Source: Microbulbifer salipaludis
Lineage (GTDB): Bacteria > Pseudomonadota > Gammaproteobacteria > Pseudomonadales > Cellvibrionaceae
DNA length: 64,000 nucleotides
Reading direction: 5' to 3'
Assembly (NCBI RefSeq): GCF_017303155.1
Contig: NZ_JAEKJR010000002.1
Location: 372,001 to 436,000, forward strand
Positions 37,021-45,900 of this stretch are shown in pieces (position 1 is the stretch's first letter; each line of letters starts with the position of its first letter). The notes beneath the pieces were generated by a model. That model did not search any database. It had not been told where the DNA came from and saw only the letters and a list, made by a program, of their open reading frames with translations. The translations under genes and the position numbers were made by a program.

Positions 37021-37938
37021 CTAGTGCGGGCTTTCCGCAAACTGCCGGGCGAGCAGTGCCGCGCCGCGGGCGCCGCTGGCATCGCCGAATGTGGGCGGCA
37101 CAATGGGCGGGGCCGTGAAGCCGGCGAACAGGTGGCTTTCGATGGCCCGGGGCAAATCCCGGTACAGTTCTTCGATACGCGACAGGCCGCCGCCCAGCAC
37201 AATAACGTCCGGGTCGTGGGCCATCATCAGGTTGGCAAAGGCAGCGCCGAGCAGGTCCAGGTGAATTTCCCGGGTGGCCAGCGCATGGGTATCGCCAGAG
37301 CGCCACCGTTCAACCAGCTCGGGTACCGTCACCGTTTGGCCACAGTACTGCCGGTGCAGGTTGGCGAGGCCGGGGCCGGCAATATACGGCTCCAGGCAGC
37401 CCACCAGGCCGCAGCCGCAATTGAGCAGCGGTAGCTGGTACTTCTGGCGCAGTGCGGCAGGCAGTGGGTGGTGTCCGTACTCACCGGCAATGCCCTGGCG
37501 GCTGCGGTAGAGTTCGCCGTTGATGACCAGGCCCCCGGCCGCGCCGGTGCCGAGTACGGCGCCGTACACTCTGGCGTAACCGTCGCCGGCACCACCGTGA
37601 GCTTCCGACAGGGCAAACAGTCGGCAATCGTTTGCGATGGCAATCGGCCGCTGCAGGCGCGCCTGCAAAACCTGCGCGACATTTTTTCCCGTGGCGCAGG
37701 GTACGTTGGCCGACAGCGTGCGTCCCTCGCGGTCGATCAGGCCGGGCATGCCGATGCCCACCAGCCCGCGCCCACCGTGGCGCTGATCCGCCTCTTCGAT
37801 CAGCGTTACCAGTGTGTCGATAAACCCGTTGAAGTCCTCCACCGGGGTGGCGACCCGCGCGCTGTCCAGCTTGCGCAGCCGGTCATCGAAACATGTGATT
37901 TCGATTTTGGTGCCGCCAATGTCCAGTCCGTAAATCAA
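37021..37938 (-). CDS. agaK: ROK family N-acetylhexosamine kinase
   Basis: A 305-residue sugar kinase of the ROK family. The ATP motif LDIGGTKIE is at the N-terminus, the catalytic aspartate is in IANDCRLFAL, and the zinc-binding CGCGLVGCLE motif is near residue 180. It is expected to phosphorylate imported GalNAc (or GlcNAc) at C6 in the cytoplasm. Its position between agaS and the deacetylase gene matches the kinase-containing aga clusters of Shewanella. It is 5 bases downstream of agaS. Confidence 0.85.
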   Translation of the reverse strand: MIYGLDIGGTKIEITCFDDRLRKLDSARVATPVEDFNGFIDTLVTLIEEADQRHGGRGLVGIGMPGLIDREGRTLSANVPCATGKNVAQVLQARLQRPIAIANDCRLFALSEAHGGAGDGYARVYGAVLGTGAAGGLVINGELYRSRQGIAGEYGHHPLPAALRQKYQLPLLNCGCGLVGCLEPYIAGPGLANLHRQYCGQTVTVPELVERWRSGDTHALATREIHLDLLGAAFANLMMAHDPDVIVLGGGLSRIEELYRDLPRAIESHLFAGFTAPPIVPPTFGDASGARGAALLARQFAESPH

Positions 37939-37943
37939 CTGTA

Positions 37944-39074
37944 TTACTCGCTTGCGCTGCCTGATTCCAGGGGATAAATGGTCACGCCCTGTACCACGCG
38001 ATTCACTTCACCGGTGGGGCAGGGGTTGTCCGGGGTAATCCCCAGCGCCAGGGATTTGTAAAACGACAGCGCCTGCGCAACCACGATGTAGTACAGCGCG
38101 AGCCAGGCTTCTGCCAGTGCGCTGGTGTCTGCGAAATCGGCGGGGCACAGGATCCACGGTGTGGTGCCGTCTTTTTTGAGCTCCGCCAGCAGATCGTCGT
38201 CGTAGCGGCGGCAGTAGGCGTCGTTGCTTTGCAGCAGCACCACTAATGTCTTGTCGTCGAGCATGGACTTGGGGCCGTGACGAAAACCCAGTGGGCTTTC
38301 CGCATGGCAGTCCACCTTGCCGGCGGTGAGTTCCAGCATTTTCAGCGCGGCCTCGGTGGCGATACCTTTCAGTCCGCCGGCGCCGAGAAAGACCACCCGT
38401 TTGAAGTCCTGCTGGGCAATGCGCTGGATTTCCGGGAGCTGGTTCTCCAGCAGGTTGCGGGTCACTGCGGCCAGCGCCGGTAGCTGGGCGGCTTGCGGCG
38501 CAAACACTTCCAGAGTGGCGAGCAGCATGGAGGTGAAGCTGCTGGTCATGGCGAAACTCTGGTCCAGGGTTTCTTCTGGCATCAGCAGGGAATAGCTGTT
38601 GTCGCTACCGCTGGCGCGCTTGGCCAACTCCCCGTCAGGGTTGCAGGTAATGACCAGGTGGTAGCACTGCGCTACACACTGGTTGGCCAGGTCATAGGCG
38701 CCGACACTCTCCGGGCTGTTGCCGGAACGGGCGTAGGAAACCAGCAGGGTGGGCACCTGCCGCAGCAGGTATTCGTGTGGGTTGCTCACCAGGTCGGTGG
38801 TGCTGATGGCTTCCACGCGGCGCTCCATGGCGCGGGTGAGGTAGGGGGCGACCGTCTCGCCGGCGTAGGCGGACGTGCCCGCACCGGTGAGGATGATGCG
38901 CAGGGAGCTTTGTTGCAGCAGTGGCTGCAGCCATGCGTGCAGCTGCGTGCGCTGCGCCTCCACGAGGGCGGCGGTGCGCTGCCAGGAATCCGGCTGCTGG
39001 GCGATTTCGCGCGCGGTGTACTCGGCCTTGTTCTGGCGGAGTGTGTCGGCGTCGATATTCAGGGTGTTATACAT
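37944..39074 (-). CDS. agaS: AgaS, galactosamine-6-phosphate deaminase/isomerase (SIS domain)
   Basis: A 376-residue protein with two SIS sugar-isomerase domains: ILTGAGTSAYAGETV and YARSGNSPESVGAYDLA in the first, VFLGAGGLKGIATEAALKML and GFRHGPKSMLDD in the second. AgaS converts galactosamine 6-phosphate to tagatose 6-phosphate with release of ammonia. The ATG at 39074 matches the family start; an extension to 39116 is in frame but has no support. It lies between agaZ and the kinase. Confidence 0.88.
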   Translation of the reverse strand: MYNTLNIDADTLRQNKAEYTAREIAQQPDSWQRTAALVEAQRTQLHAWLQPLLQQSSLRIILTGAGTSAYAGETVAPYLTRAMERRVEAISTTDLVSNPHEYLLRQVPTLLVSYARSGNSPESVGAYDLANQCVAQCYHLVITCNPDGELAKRASGSDNSYSLLMPEETLDQSFAMTSSFTSMLLATLEVFAPQAAQLPALAAVTRNLLENQLPEIQRIAQQDFKRVVFLGAGGLKGIATEAALKMLELTAGKVDCHAESPLGFRHGPKSMLDDKTLVVLLQSNDAYCRRYDDDLLAELKKDGTTPWILCPADFADTSALAEAWLALYYIVVAQALSFYKSLALGITPDNPCPTGEVNRVVQGVTIYPLESGSASE

Positions 39075-39090
39075 CTTTATTGGTCCTGTA

Positions 39091-40365
39091 CTACTGCTTC
39101 CAGCAGGCGTTGGCATAGGCGGCGGTGACCTGGCGGATACGCGCTTTGATCAGTGCGCGCGGTGCGTTTTCGAGCTGGCCCTCGCGGACCAGATGGTATT
39201 CCTGGGGGAAAAACTGGCTCAGCAGGGGCAGCGGTATTGGTGCGCCCGAGAGGTTGTCCAGCAGGGTGTTCACCGCAGCATTGACCGCGTTGTCCGGCCA
39301 GTAGTAGCGGATGCGGTCACTGTAACTATAGCGTCGGTAAAGTGGCTGCTGGTCTGGGGCCACCTCGTAGAAACTCTGCCAGTAACCCGGTTGCGCCTGC
39401 ATGCGCGCTTCGCAGACCGCGCGCAGGTTGGACTTCTCCCCAATGCCCGGCAGCTCGTCTTCGATATAGCTGAGGGCGAACAGGGCTTCGCGCAGGGCAA
39501 AGGTCAGCTGCGGGCCCACCTTCAGGATGGCGAAGTGGTCGCGCACCAGTTGCTGGTAGGCGGCGTCGGTCTGGTAATCGGTGGAATGCGCTTCAAACGC
39601 GATACCGCCGGTTTCCTGGGCCAGGGCTTTCAGTTCGGTGGCCTTGTGCGGCTGGTAGTCGATGATGGCGGTGTGATCGAACTCCACACCGGGCTGCACT
39701 ACCAGGCCCACAACCCGTGACCAGGCAGCATCGAGGCCGCGCTCGGCAAAGGCGCGCTGGTGCAGCTCGATGGTATTGCGCGCGTGCTCTGGCCGGGTCA
39801 CTTCCAGCTCGGTAATGGCTTCCTTGGCGCCGCCGGGCGGCGGCACTTCGGTGCCAATCACGTACACCACCTGCCCGGATTTGCCGCAGCGTGCGGCGGC
39901 GTCTTCGGCGGCGCGGCACAGGTCGGCGGCGCGCTCGGCGATCACTGCGTCTGCCAGTGGCAGCGCATCGTCGGCGCAGGGCATGCTGCAGTCCAGGTGG
40001 ATCTTGCTGAAGCCGGCGGTGACGTAAGCGTCGATCAGGTCGCGCGCCTTGGCCATGGCCTCCGCGGCGGGCTCGTTCTGCCAGCACACCGGCCCCAGGT
40101 GGTCTCCGCCGAGAATAATGCGGCTCGCATCCAGCCCGGTGCGCTCGGCCAGGGTTGCCACGTAGTCGAAAAAGTCTGCCGGTTGCATGCCGGTATAGCC
40201 GCCAAACTGGTTGACCTGGTTGGCGGTGGCCTCGATGAGCAGGGGCGTGTCGTCTGCCAGTGCCTGCTCCATGGCTGCCTCAAGCACCAGGCCGTGGGCG
40301 GAGCAGATGGCGTAAATCCCGCGCGCTTCCCCTCCCAGGTTGGCTCTTATCAATTCTTGCAGCAT
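39091..40365 (-). CDS. agaZ: AgaZ/KbaZ tagatose-1,6-bisphosphate aldolase non-catalytic subunit family
   Basis: A 424-residue protein of the GatZ/KbaZ/AgaZ family. The conserved GIYAICSAHGLVLEAAM start, IEATANQVNQFGGYTGM and GGDHLGPVCWQ motifs are present. In E. coli the family stabilises the class II tagatose bisphosphate aldolase; in Shewanella-type aga clusters AgaZ has been proposed to be a tagatose-6-phosphate kinase. No catalytic aldolase subunit lies in the window, so the second role deserves attention. It is 60 bases after agaR. Confidence 0.88.
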   Translation of the reverse strand: MLQELIRANLGGEARGIYAICSAHGLVLEAAMEQALADDTPLLIEATANQVNQFGGYTGMQPADFFDYVATLAERTGLDASRIILGGDHLGPVCWQNEPAAEAMAKARDLIDAYVTAGFSKIHLDCSMPCADDALPLADAVIAERAADLCRAAEDAAARCGKSGQVVYVIGTEVPPPGGAKEAITELEVTRPEHARNTIELHQRAFAERGLDAAWSRVVGLVVQPGVEFDHTAIIDYQPHKATELKALAQETGGIAFEAHSTDYQTDAAYQQLVRDHFAILKVGPQLTFALREALFALSYIEDELPGIGEKSNLRAVCEARMQAQPGYWQSFYEVAPDQQPLYRRYSYSDRIRYYWPDNAVNAAVNTLLDNLSGAPIPLPLLSQFFPQEYHLVREGQLENAPRALIKARIRQVTAAYANACWKQ

Positions 40366-40425
40366 GGTAAATCCTTGTTGTCTGAGTGTTTGGCGTCCGC
40401 AGGGTGACCCCTGCCGGGGCGCGAT

Positions 40426-41196
40426 TCAGTCGACGATCACGACCCTGACCCCAGCATCGGTCAACGCCTCATGGAATGCCTCGGGAATCCCGCGGTCAGT
40501 GATGAGGATGTCGATGTCGGAAAAGTCGCAGATCTTGTGCACCCCGGAGCGCTTGAACTTGGAGGAGTCGGTCACCGCAATCACCTGCCGGGCGACCTTG
40601 CACATCAGGCGGTTCAGGTTGGCCTCGTATTCGAAATGGGTGGTGATGCCGCCCTGGAAGTCGATGCCGTCCACGCCCAGGAATACCTTGTCGAAGTGGT
40701 AGCACTGCAGGGCGTCTTCCGCGGCGCGGCCATAAAAGGACAGCGACTTCTTGCGCAGGGAGCCACCGGTCATCAGAACTTCCACGCCCTCTGCATCCAC
40801 CAGTTTCTGCGCCACGTTGAGGCCGTTGGTCATCACCACCAGGCGGCGGAAGTGTTGCAGCTCGCTGGCCATCTCCGCGGTGGTGGTGCCGGAATCCAGG
40901 ATGATGGTGTCCTGCTCGCGGACTTCGCGGGCAGCGGTGGCGGCGATTCGGCGCTTGATATCCAGGTGCTCCGTGACCTTTTCGCGCACAGACAGCTCCG
41001 GGCTCACCCGGTTGCTGGCCACGGCGCCACCGCGGGTGCGCACCAGCAACCCCTTCTGGTGCAGATAGTTGAGGTCGCCGCGGATGGTCACGGTGGAAAC
41101 GCCATATTTCTCGGCGAGCTCCGGCACCTGCACGCGGCCGGCATCAATCGTCGTCTGCACGATGTCGTGTCTACGCTCAATGGTATTGGCTGTCAT
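40426..41196 (-). CDS. agaR: DeoR-family transcriptional regulator AgaR
   Basis: A 256-residue DeoR/GlpR-type repressor. The N-terminal winged helix (RRHDIVQTTIDAGRVQVPEL, EKYGVSTVTIRGDL) is followed by a sugar-phosphate-binding domain (TIILDSGTTTAEMASEL, GVDGID). It is expected to repress the aga genes until an amino-sugar phosphate binds. It is the first gene of the minus-strand aga operon and faces GH109 across a 261-base gap containing repeated CTTTC sites. Confidence 0.9.
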   Translation of the reverse strand: MTANTIERRHDIVQTTIDAGRVQVPELAEKYGVSTVTIRGDLNYLHQKGLLVRTRGGAVASNRVSPELSVREKVTEHLDIKRRIAATAAREVREQDTIILDSGTTTAEMASELQHFRRLVVMTNGLNVAQKLVDAEGVEVLMTGGSLRKKSLSFYGRAAEDALQCYHFDKVFLGVDGIDFQGGITTHFEYEANLNRLMCKVARQVIAVTDSSKFKRSGVHKICDFSDIDILITDRGIPEAFHEALTDAGVRVVIVD

Positions 41197-41230
41197 GGGG
41201 CGTCCTTGATGAAATCAGACGTGCATTCTA

Positions 41231-41292
41231 CGAAACTTTCACAAGCTTTCAAATTAAATTTATTTTTCGCGCACTTTCGTTTCTATTTTTGG
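41231..41292. promoter_or_regulatory. candidate AgaR operators
   Basis: Two CTTTC motifs 10 bases apart (41236-41240 and 41246-41250) and a third site at 41275-41292 reading TTTCGTTTCTATTTTTGG resemble the E. coli AgaR consensus (repeated TTTC/TTTY blocks). An inverted copy, CGAAAG, is at 41355-41360. Helically phased repeats between the divergent aga operons fit cooperative repressor binding. Confidence 0.55.
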
Positions 41293-41319
41293 TTTATAAA
41301 TCAATAGCTTATGGGTATA

Positions 41320-41354
41320 TTTTGGCGCAGGGCGCAGTTTTGCTGGCGCCAAAA
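41320..41354. repeat. 9-bp inverted repeat in the agaR-GH109 promoter region
   Basis: TTTTGGCGC (41320-41328) and GCGCCAAAA (41346-41354) are perfect inverted repeats separated by 17 bases. The left arm overlaps a possible -10 (TATATT, 41316-41321). This may be an operator for a second regulator or a hairpin in the GH109 leader. Confidence 0.5.
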
Positions 41355-41457
41355 CGAAAGTTTTTGAAGTGTTTTTTTGTTGAAGCGCCAGTTTCGCTTG
41401 GTTATTGTCAGCTCCACACAGAGATCACCGTTTAGCAGGTTTCGAGGTATAAGATCA

Positions 41458-42831
41458 ATGAGCCAAATCGATCGTCGAAAGTTTCTGAAAGCCGGCCTGA
41501 CTGCGGCCGCTGCCGCCACTGCCGCGGGCTGTGCCACCAATGCCGCCACCGGTAACAACCTGCTGGCACCCAAGGGCCAGAAGTCGGTCATGGGGCTGGT
41601 TGTACCGCCGATGGACACCGTACGTGTGGGCTTTATTGGTGTTGGTGAGCGCGGTGTGGGTGCGGTAAAGCACTTCTGCAACATCGACGGCGTCGAAATC
41701 AAGGCGATCTGTGACACCGATCCGCTGGTGCTGGAGCGCGCGGTCAACCTGGTCACCAGCAAGGGGCTGCCCAAGCCCGCCGCCTACGGCAAGAACGAGC
41801 ACTCTTACCGCGACCTGCTGGACCACAACGATATCGACATCGTGATTATCTCCACCCCCTGGCGCTGGCACGCGCCCATGTCGGTGGAAACCATGCTCAG
41901 CGGCAAGCACGCCATGGTGGAAGTGCCGGCGGCGGTGACCGTGGAAGAGTGCTGGCAGCTGGTGGACACCGCGGAGAAGACCCAGAAGAACTGCATGATG
42001 CTCGAAAACGTGTGCTACGGCCGCGACGAGCTGATGGCATTGAACATGGTGCGCATGGGACTGTTTGGCGACCTGCTGCACGGCGAGGCCTCCTATATTC
42101 ACGAGCTGCGCTGGCAGATGAAGGAAGTGCACCGCAAGACCGGCTCCTGGCGCACCCAGTGGCACGCCATGCGCGATGCCAACCTGTACCCCACCCACGG
42201 CCTGGGCCCGGTTGCCCAGTACATGAACATCAACCGCGGCGACCGCTTCGACTATCTCACCTCCATGAGCAGCCCGGCCCTCGGCCGCGCCGCTTACGCC
42301 GAGCGCGAATTCCCGGCGGATCACCTGCGCAACCAGGTGGACTACATTGCCGGTGACATCAACACCAGCCTGATCAAGACCGTGAAGGGCCGCACCATCA
42401 TGGTCCAGCACGACACCACCACACCGCGCCCTTATACCCGTCACAACCACATTCAGGGCACCAACGGCGTCTTCGCCGGCTTCCCCAACCGCATCGCCCT
42501 GGAGAAAGGTGGTCGCAAGAGCTACCACGAGTGGGACTACGACATGGACTACTGGTACGGCAAGTACGACCACCCGCTGTGGCGCCGCATGGGCGAAGAA
42601 GCCGAGCGCAACGGCGGTCACGGCGGTATGGACTTCCTGATGTTCTGGCGCATGGTCTACTGCCTGCGCAATGGCCAGCCTCTGGATCAGGACGTTTACG
42701 ATGCGGCGGCCTGGTCTGTGGTCACCCCGCTGTCGGAAGCCTCTGTGAAAGACCGCGGCAACAGCAAGGACTTCCCGGACTTTACCCGCGGCGTGTGGAA
42801 AACCGCTGCTCCGCTGGGCATTGTAAGTTGA
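41458..42831 (+). CDS. GH109 alpha-N-acetylgalactosaminidase, Tat-exported
   Basis: A 457-residue Gfo/Idh/MocA-type enzyme of glycoside hydrolase family 109. The N-terminal DRRKFLKAG and Ala-rich region ending AAGC is a twin-arginine signal with a lipobox-like cysteine. The NAD motif [12 protein letters not shown] is near residue 58. The family segments [27 protein letters not shown] and [16 protein letters not shown] are present. GH109 uses bound NAD to cleave terminal alpha-GalNAc. It faces the GalNAc catabolic genes and leads the plus-strand arm of the locus. GAGG precedes the ATG. Confidence 0.9.
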   Translation: MSQIDRRKFLKAGLTAAAAATAAGCATNAATGNNLLAPKGQKSVMGLVVPPMDTVRVGFIGVGERGVGAVKHFCNIDGVEIKAICDTDPLVLERAVNLVTSKGLPKPAAYGKNEHSYRDLLDHNDIDIVIISTPWRWHAPMSVETMLSGKHAMVEVPAAVTVEECWQLVDTAEKTQKNCMMLENVCYGRDELMALNMVRMGLFGDLLHGEASYIHELRWQMKEVHRKTGSWRTQWHAMRDANLYPTHGLGPVAQYMNINRGDRFDYLTSMSSPALGRAAYAEREFPADHLRNQVDYIAGDINTSLIKTVKGRTIMVQHDTTTPRPYTRHNHIQGTNGVFAGFPNRIALEKGGRKSYHEWDYDMDYWYGKYDHPLWRRMGEEAERNGGHGGMDFLMFWRMVYCLRNGQPLDQDVYDAAAWSVVTPLSEASVKDRGNSKDFPDFTRGVWKTAAPLGIVS

Positions 42832-43005
42832 TGTGCGGGCGGGCTTTCTGCCCGCCCTGATCATCCCGCCACGGAAGGCTTTCTCTCTCCATTTTGAAAC
42901 GATTATTTGCCTGCAATAAGGCGAAGGGGCCGCTGTACGCCTGCTGTTTGTGCGCTGTGCCCAACCACCACCACGACTTATAAAAACGACATTGGGTAAA
43001 CGATT

Positions 43006-45837
43006 ATGCTCGACAACAAAAGAACGACACTCAGCCTGGTAATCGGGGCACTGGTCATGGCTTCCCAGGCTATGGCGCAGGATGTGGACACTCAGGAAGC
43101 GGAAGATGTTTTTGAAGGTTCCGCCAGTGAAACCGTGGAAGAGGTTCAAGTAACGGGTATTCGCAGCAGTATCAAGAACTCCCTGGATATCAAGCGCGAT
43201 GCGGTGAATGTGGTGGATTCCATCGTCGCCGAGGACATCGGCAAGTTCCCGGACCAGAATATTGCCGAAGCCCTGCAGCGCATGAGCGGTATCACCATCA
43301 CCCGCAACGGGGGCGAGGGGCAGAAGGTCACGGTGCGCGGCCTCGGCGGCGACTACAACGTGACCACCATCAACGGTCGCCGTATGGCGTCCGAGCACAG
43401 TAGCCGGGATTTCAACTACGACCTGATTGCAGCAGAGTTGTTGAAAGGGGTGGAAGTTTACAAGTCGCCGGTGGCACAGACCCAGGAAGGCGGCATCGGT
43501 TCGGTGATCAATATCCGCACCCGCCGCCCGATGGATTTCCCCGGGCTGGTCATGCAGGGGTCGCTCAAGGGGATTTACGAAGACCGCACCCAGGACATGA
43601 ATCCGCAGGCGTCGTTTCTGGTGAGCAATACGTTTTTTGATGGCACCTTCGGTGCCCTGCTGACCGGGGTGTATTCCGAGCGCACCCTGCGCACCGATGG
43701 TTACTACGGCAGCGGCTTCTACAACGAAGGCGCCGAAGACTGGATGACCGTACGCGAAGACGTCGACGGCGATGGGGAGTTCGATCCGGACGTCGACAAC
43801 GAGTACGGCACCACGCTGCCCGGATACGTGCAGTACCGCAACTGGCAGGATACCCGCGAGCGCACCGGTGTCAGCCTCGCGCTGCAGTGGCGTCCGCGCG
43901 ACGACATCGAAGTGAACTTCGACTCCATCTACTCCGCCTACGATACCAATGGCGAGGAGTACCAGATTTCCTTCGTGACCTACGACGAGTGGTGGACACC
44001 GGGTGTGCCCAGTGTCGGCGACCTGGGGTTCGACGATAACGGCCTGGTCAATGCGGTGACACTGACCGATGGCGCCATGGTGGAGCTGCTGAATACCTCG
44101 GTACCGCGCAACACCGAAACCTATCAGGTGGGCACCAATGTGGCCTGGGATATCCGCGACGATTTCCGCGTGTCCCTGGATGTGTCGCATTCGGAATCGG
44201 AAATCCGCAACACCGGCGACAACCGCTATGTGGTCGCGCGCGGTTTCGTGGATGAGGTGCGCATCGATGGTTCCGGCAACAATCTGCTGCCGGACATCAC
44301 CATGGATCCCGCGCTGTCGCACACCTCGCCGTTCGGTGCGCACTACAGCTATAACTCGGGCAATACCATCAGCGATGCGGTGTCCGAGATTCGCCTGGAC
44401 GCGGACTGGGCGCCTATGGGCGACCTGATCAGCTCGGTCAAGTTCGGTGTGAATTACGGGGACCAGAGCAAGTCCCGGCTGACCTTCGCTTCCGAAAATG
44501 CGTCCATGTTCAGTAACGGCGGCGACTATTTTGAGCACTACCCGGATTTTGATCCGGACCTGTCGACGGTTGAAATTATCAATGGCCTGAAGTTTTTCCG
44601 TCTGCCCGCCGACGTATTGCGCCCGCCGCGCTTTGACGACTTCCTCGACGGCGAGCCGGGCAAGCACCCACTGCCGTGGGCGAGCTTCGACTACGACAAG
44701 CTGATGGCCTTCTACGAAAGCATCAGCCCGGAAGCGGCGGCCATGGTGCGCGCCACCTATCAGCCCACCCAGTCGTTTGATCTGGGGGAGTCCACCCTGG
44801 CCGCGTACCTGCAGGCAGACCTGGAAACCGAAGTACTGGACCGCCCGCTCACCGCCAACTTCGGTGTGCGTGTGATTGAAACCTCCGTGAACAGTGCCGG
44901 TTACTCATTGGACCCGGATGCGGTGCGCTTTGAGCAGGATGACGACCCAGACAACGTCACCGGTATCAAGGTGGTGGGCAAAATGGCGGATTACCAGTAC
45001 CGGGTCGAGTTCCAGGACTCCTATCTGGATGCGCTGCCCAGCATGAACCTGAAGTGGGAATTGAACGACGAACTGGTGTATCGCCTCAGCGCCGGCCGCG
45101 TGATTACCCGCCCCAGCATCGACTCGCTGAAGGCCTACAGCTATATCGACCTGAATGAGTTTGAGTTGCACACCGCCAACCCGGGGCTGGAGCCCATGCG
45201 CGCCAACCAGCTGGATACGGCGCTGGAGTGGTACTTCTCCGATTACGGCGCGCTGACCGCCACCGTGTACTTCAAGGATATCGAGTCCTTCACCGAATAC
45301 GGTCGCAACGGTGTGCGCGAAATTGATGGCTACGAGTTTGAGGTGTACAGCGCGCTCAACGGCGACGAGGGCGCCATGGTGCGCGGCCTTGAGCTGACGT
45401 ACCAGCAGTCCCTGAGCGATCTGCTGCCCGCCCCGTTCGATGGCCTGGGCGTGCAGATGAACTATACCTATGTGGATAGTGAGTACGACAATGCCGAGCG
45501 CCGCCAAGAAGGCCTGCCCTTTGTCGGCATGCCCAAGAATTCGTACAACGCGGTGGTGTACTACGAGCAGGATCGTGCACAGGCGCGCCTGGCGTACAAC
45601 TGGCGTGGCAAGGTTCTGACCAACCCGGACGCCTGGGGTGGCCCCAGCTGGGATGCGGAGTACGGGCAGCTGGATTTCAGCGCGGATTACGATCTGACCG
45701 ATAGCTTCAATCTCAGCCTGAGTGTGAACAACATTACCAACGAGCGTAACTGGGGCTATGTCATGCGTCCGGAACAGGTGAACCACCTGACCCGCTATGG
45801 CCGCCTGTTCAACCTGGGGCTCAGCGCGAGCTTTTAA
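43006..45837 (+). CDS. TonB-dependent receptor (Xanthomonas/Caulobacter type)
   Basis: A 943-residue outer-membrane receptor. Residues 1-24 are a signal peptide (SQAMA then QDV). The TonB box region (EEVQVTGIRSS) and plug domain with the IAEALQRMSGITITRNGGEG and VTVRGLGGDYNVTTINGR segments follow, then a beta-barrel ending in FNLGLSASF with the terminal aromatic residue. Such receptors import oligosaccharides. The placement between GH109 and the sugar transporter suggests uptake of GalNAc-containing glycans. Confidence 0.92.
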   Translation: MLDNKRTTLSLVIGALVMASQAMAQDVDTQEAEDVFEGSASETVEEVQVTGIRSSIKNSLDIKRDAVNVVDSIVAEDIGKFPDQNIAEALQRMSGITITRNGGEGQKVTVRGLGGDYNVTTINGRRMASEHSSRDFNYDLIAAELLKGVEVYKSPVAQTQEGGIGSVINIRTRRPMDFPGLVMQGSLKGIYEDRTQDMNPQASFLVSNTFFDGTFGALLTGVYSERTLRTDGYYGSGFYNEGAEDWMTVREDVDGDGEFDPDVDNEYGTTLPGYVQYRNWQDTRERTGVSLALQWRPRDDIEVNFDSIYSAYDTNGEEYQISFVTYDEWWTPGVPSVGDLGFDDNGLVNAVTLTDGAMVELLNTSVPRNTETYQVGTNVAWDIRDDFRVSLDVSHSESEIRNTGDNRYVVARGFVDEVRIDGSGNNLLPDITMDPALSHTSPFGAHYSYNSGNTISDAVSEIRLDADWAPMGDLISSVKFGVNYGDQSKSRLTFASENASMFSNGGDYFEHYPDFDPDLSTVEIINGLKFFRLPADVLRPPRFDDFLDGEPGKHPLPWASFDYDKLMAFYESISPEAAAMVRATYQPTQSFDLGESTLAAYLQADLETEVLDRPLTANFGVRVIETSVNSAGYSLDPDAVRFEQDDDPDNVTGIKVVGKMADYQYRVEFQDSYLDALPSMNLKWELNDELVYRLSAGRVITRPSIDSLKAYSYIDLNEFELHTANPGLEPMRANQLDTALEWYFSDYGALTATVYFKDIESFTEYGRNGVREIDGYEFEVYSALNGDEGAMVRGLELTYQQSLSDLLPAPFDGLGVQMNYTYVDSEYDNAERRQEGLPFVGMPKNSYNAVVYYEQDRAQARLAYNWRGKVLTNPDAWGGPSWDAEYGQLDFSADYDLTDSFNLSLSVNNITNERNWGYVMRPEQVNHLTRYGRLFNLGLSASF

Positions 45838-45852
45838 ACTTCCTCCTTATCG

Positions 45853-45882
45853 CCCGGCTCCCCAGGGAGTCGGGATTTTTTT
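45853..45882 (+). terminator. terminator or attenuator between the TonB receptor and MFS genes
   Basis: The stem CCCGGCTCC / GGAGTCGGG (one G-T pair) is followed by an A and a run of seven Ts, between the receptor stop and the MFS start. It would reduce readthrough into the transporter gene. Confidence 0.75.
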
Positions 45883-45900
45883 GCATTACCTGGGGGCAAC

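Noticed and set aside
41455-44667. 1070-codon open frame on the minus strand opposite GH109 and the TonB receptor
   Set aside because: It spans two real genes and the gap between them; its composition is that of reverse-strand codons rich in His, Val and Gln.
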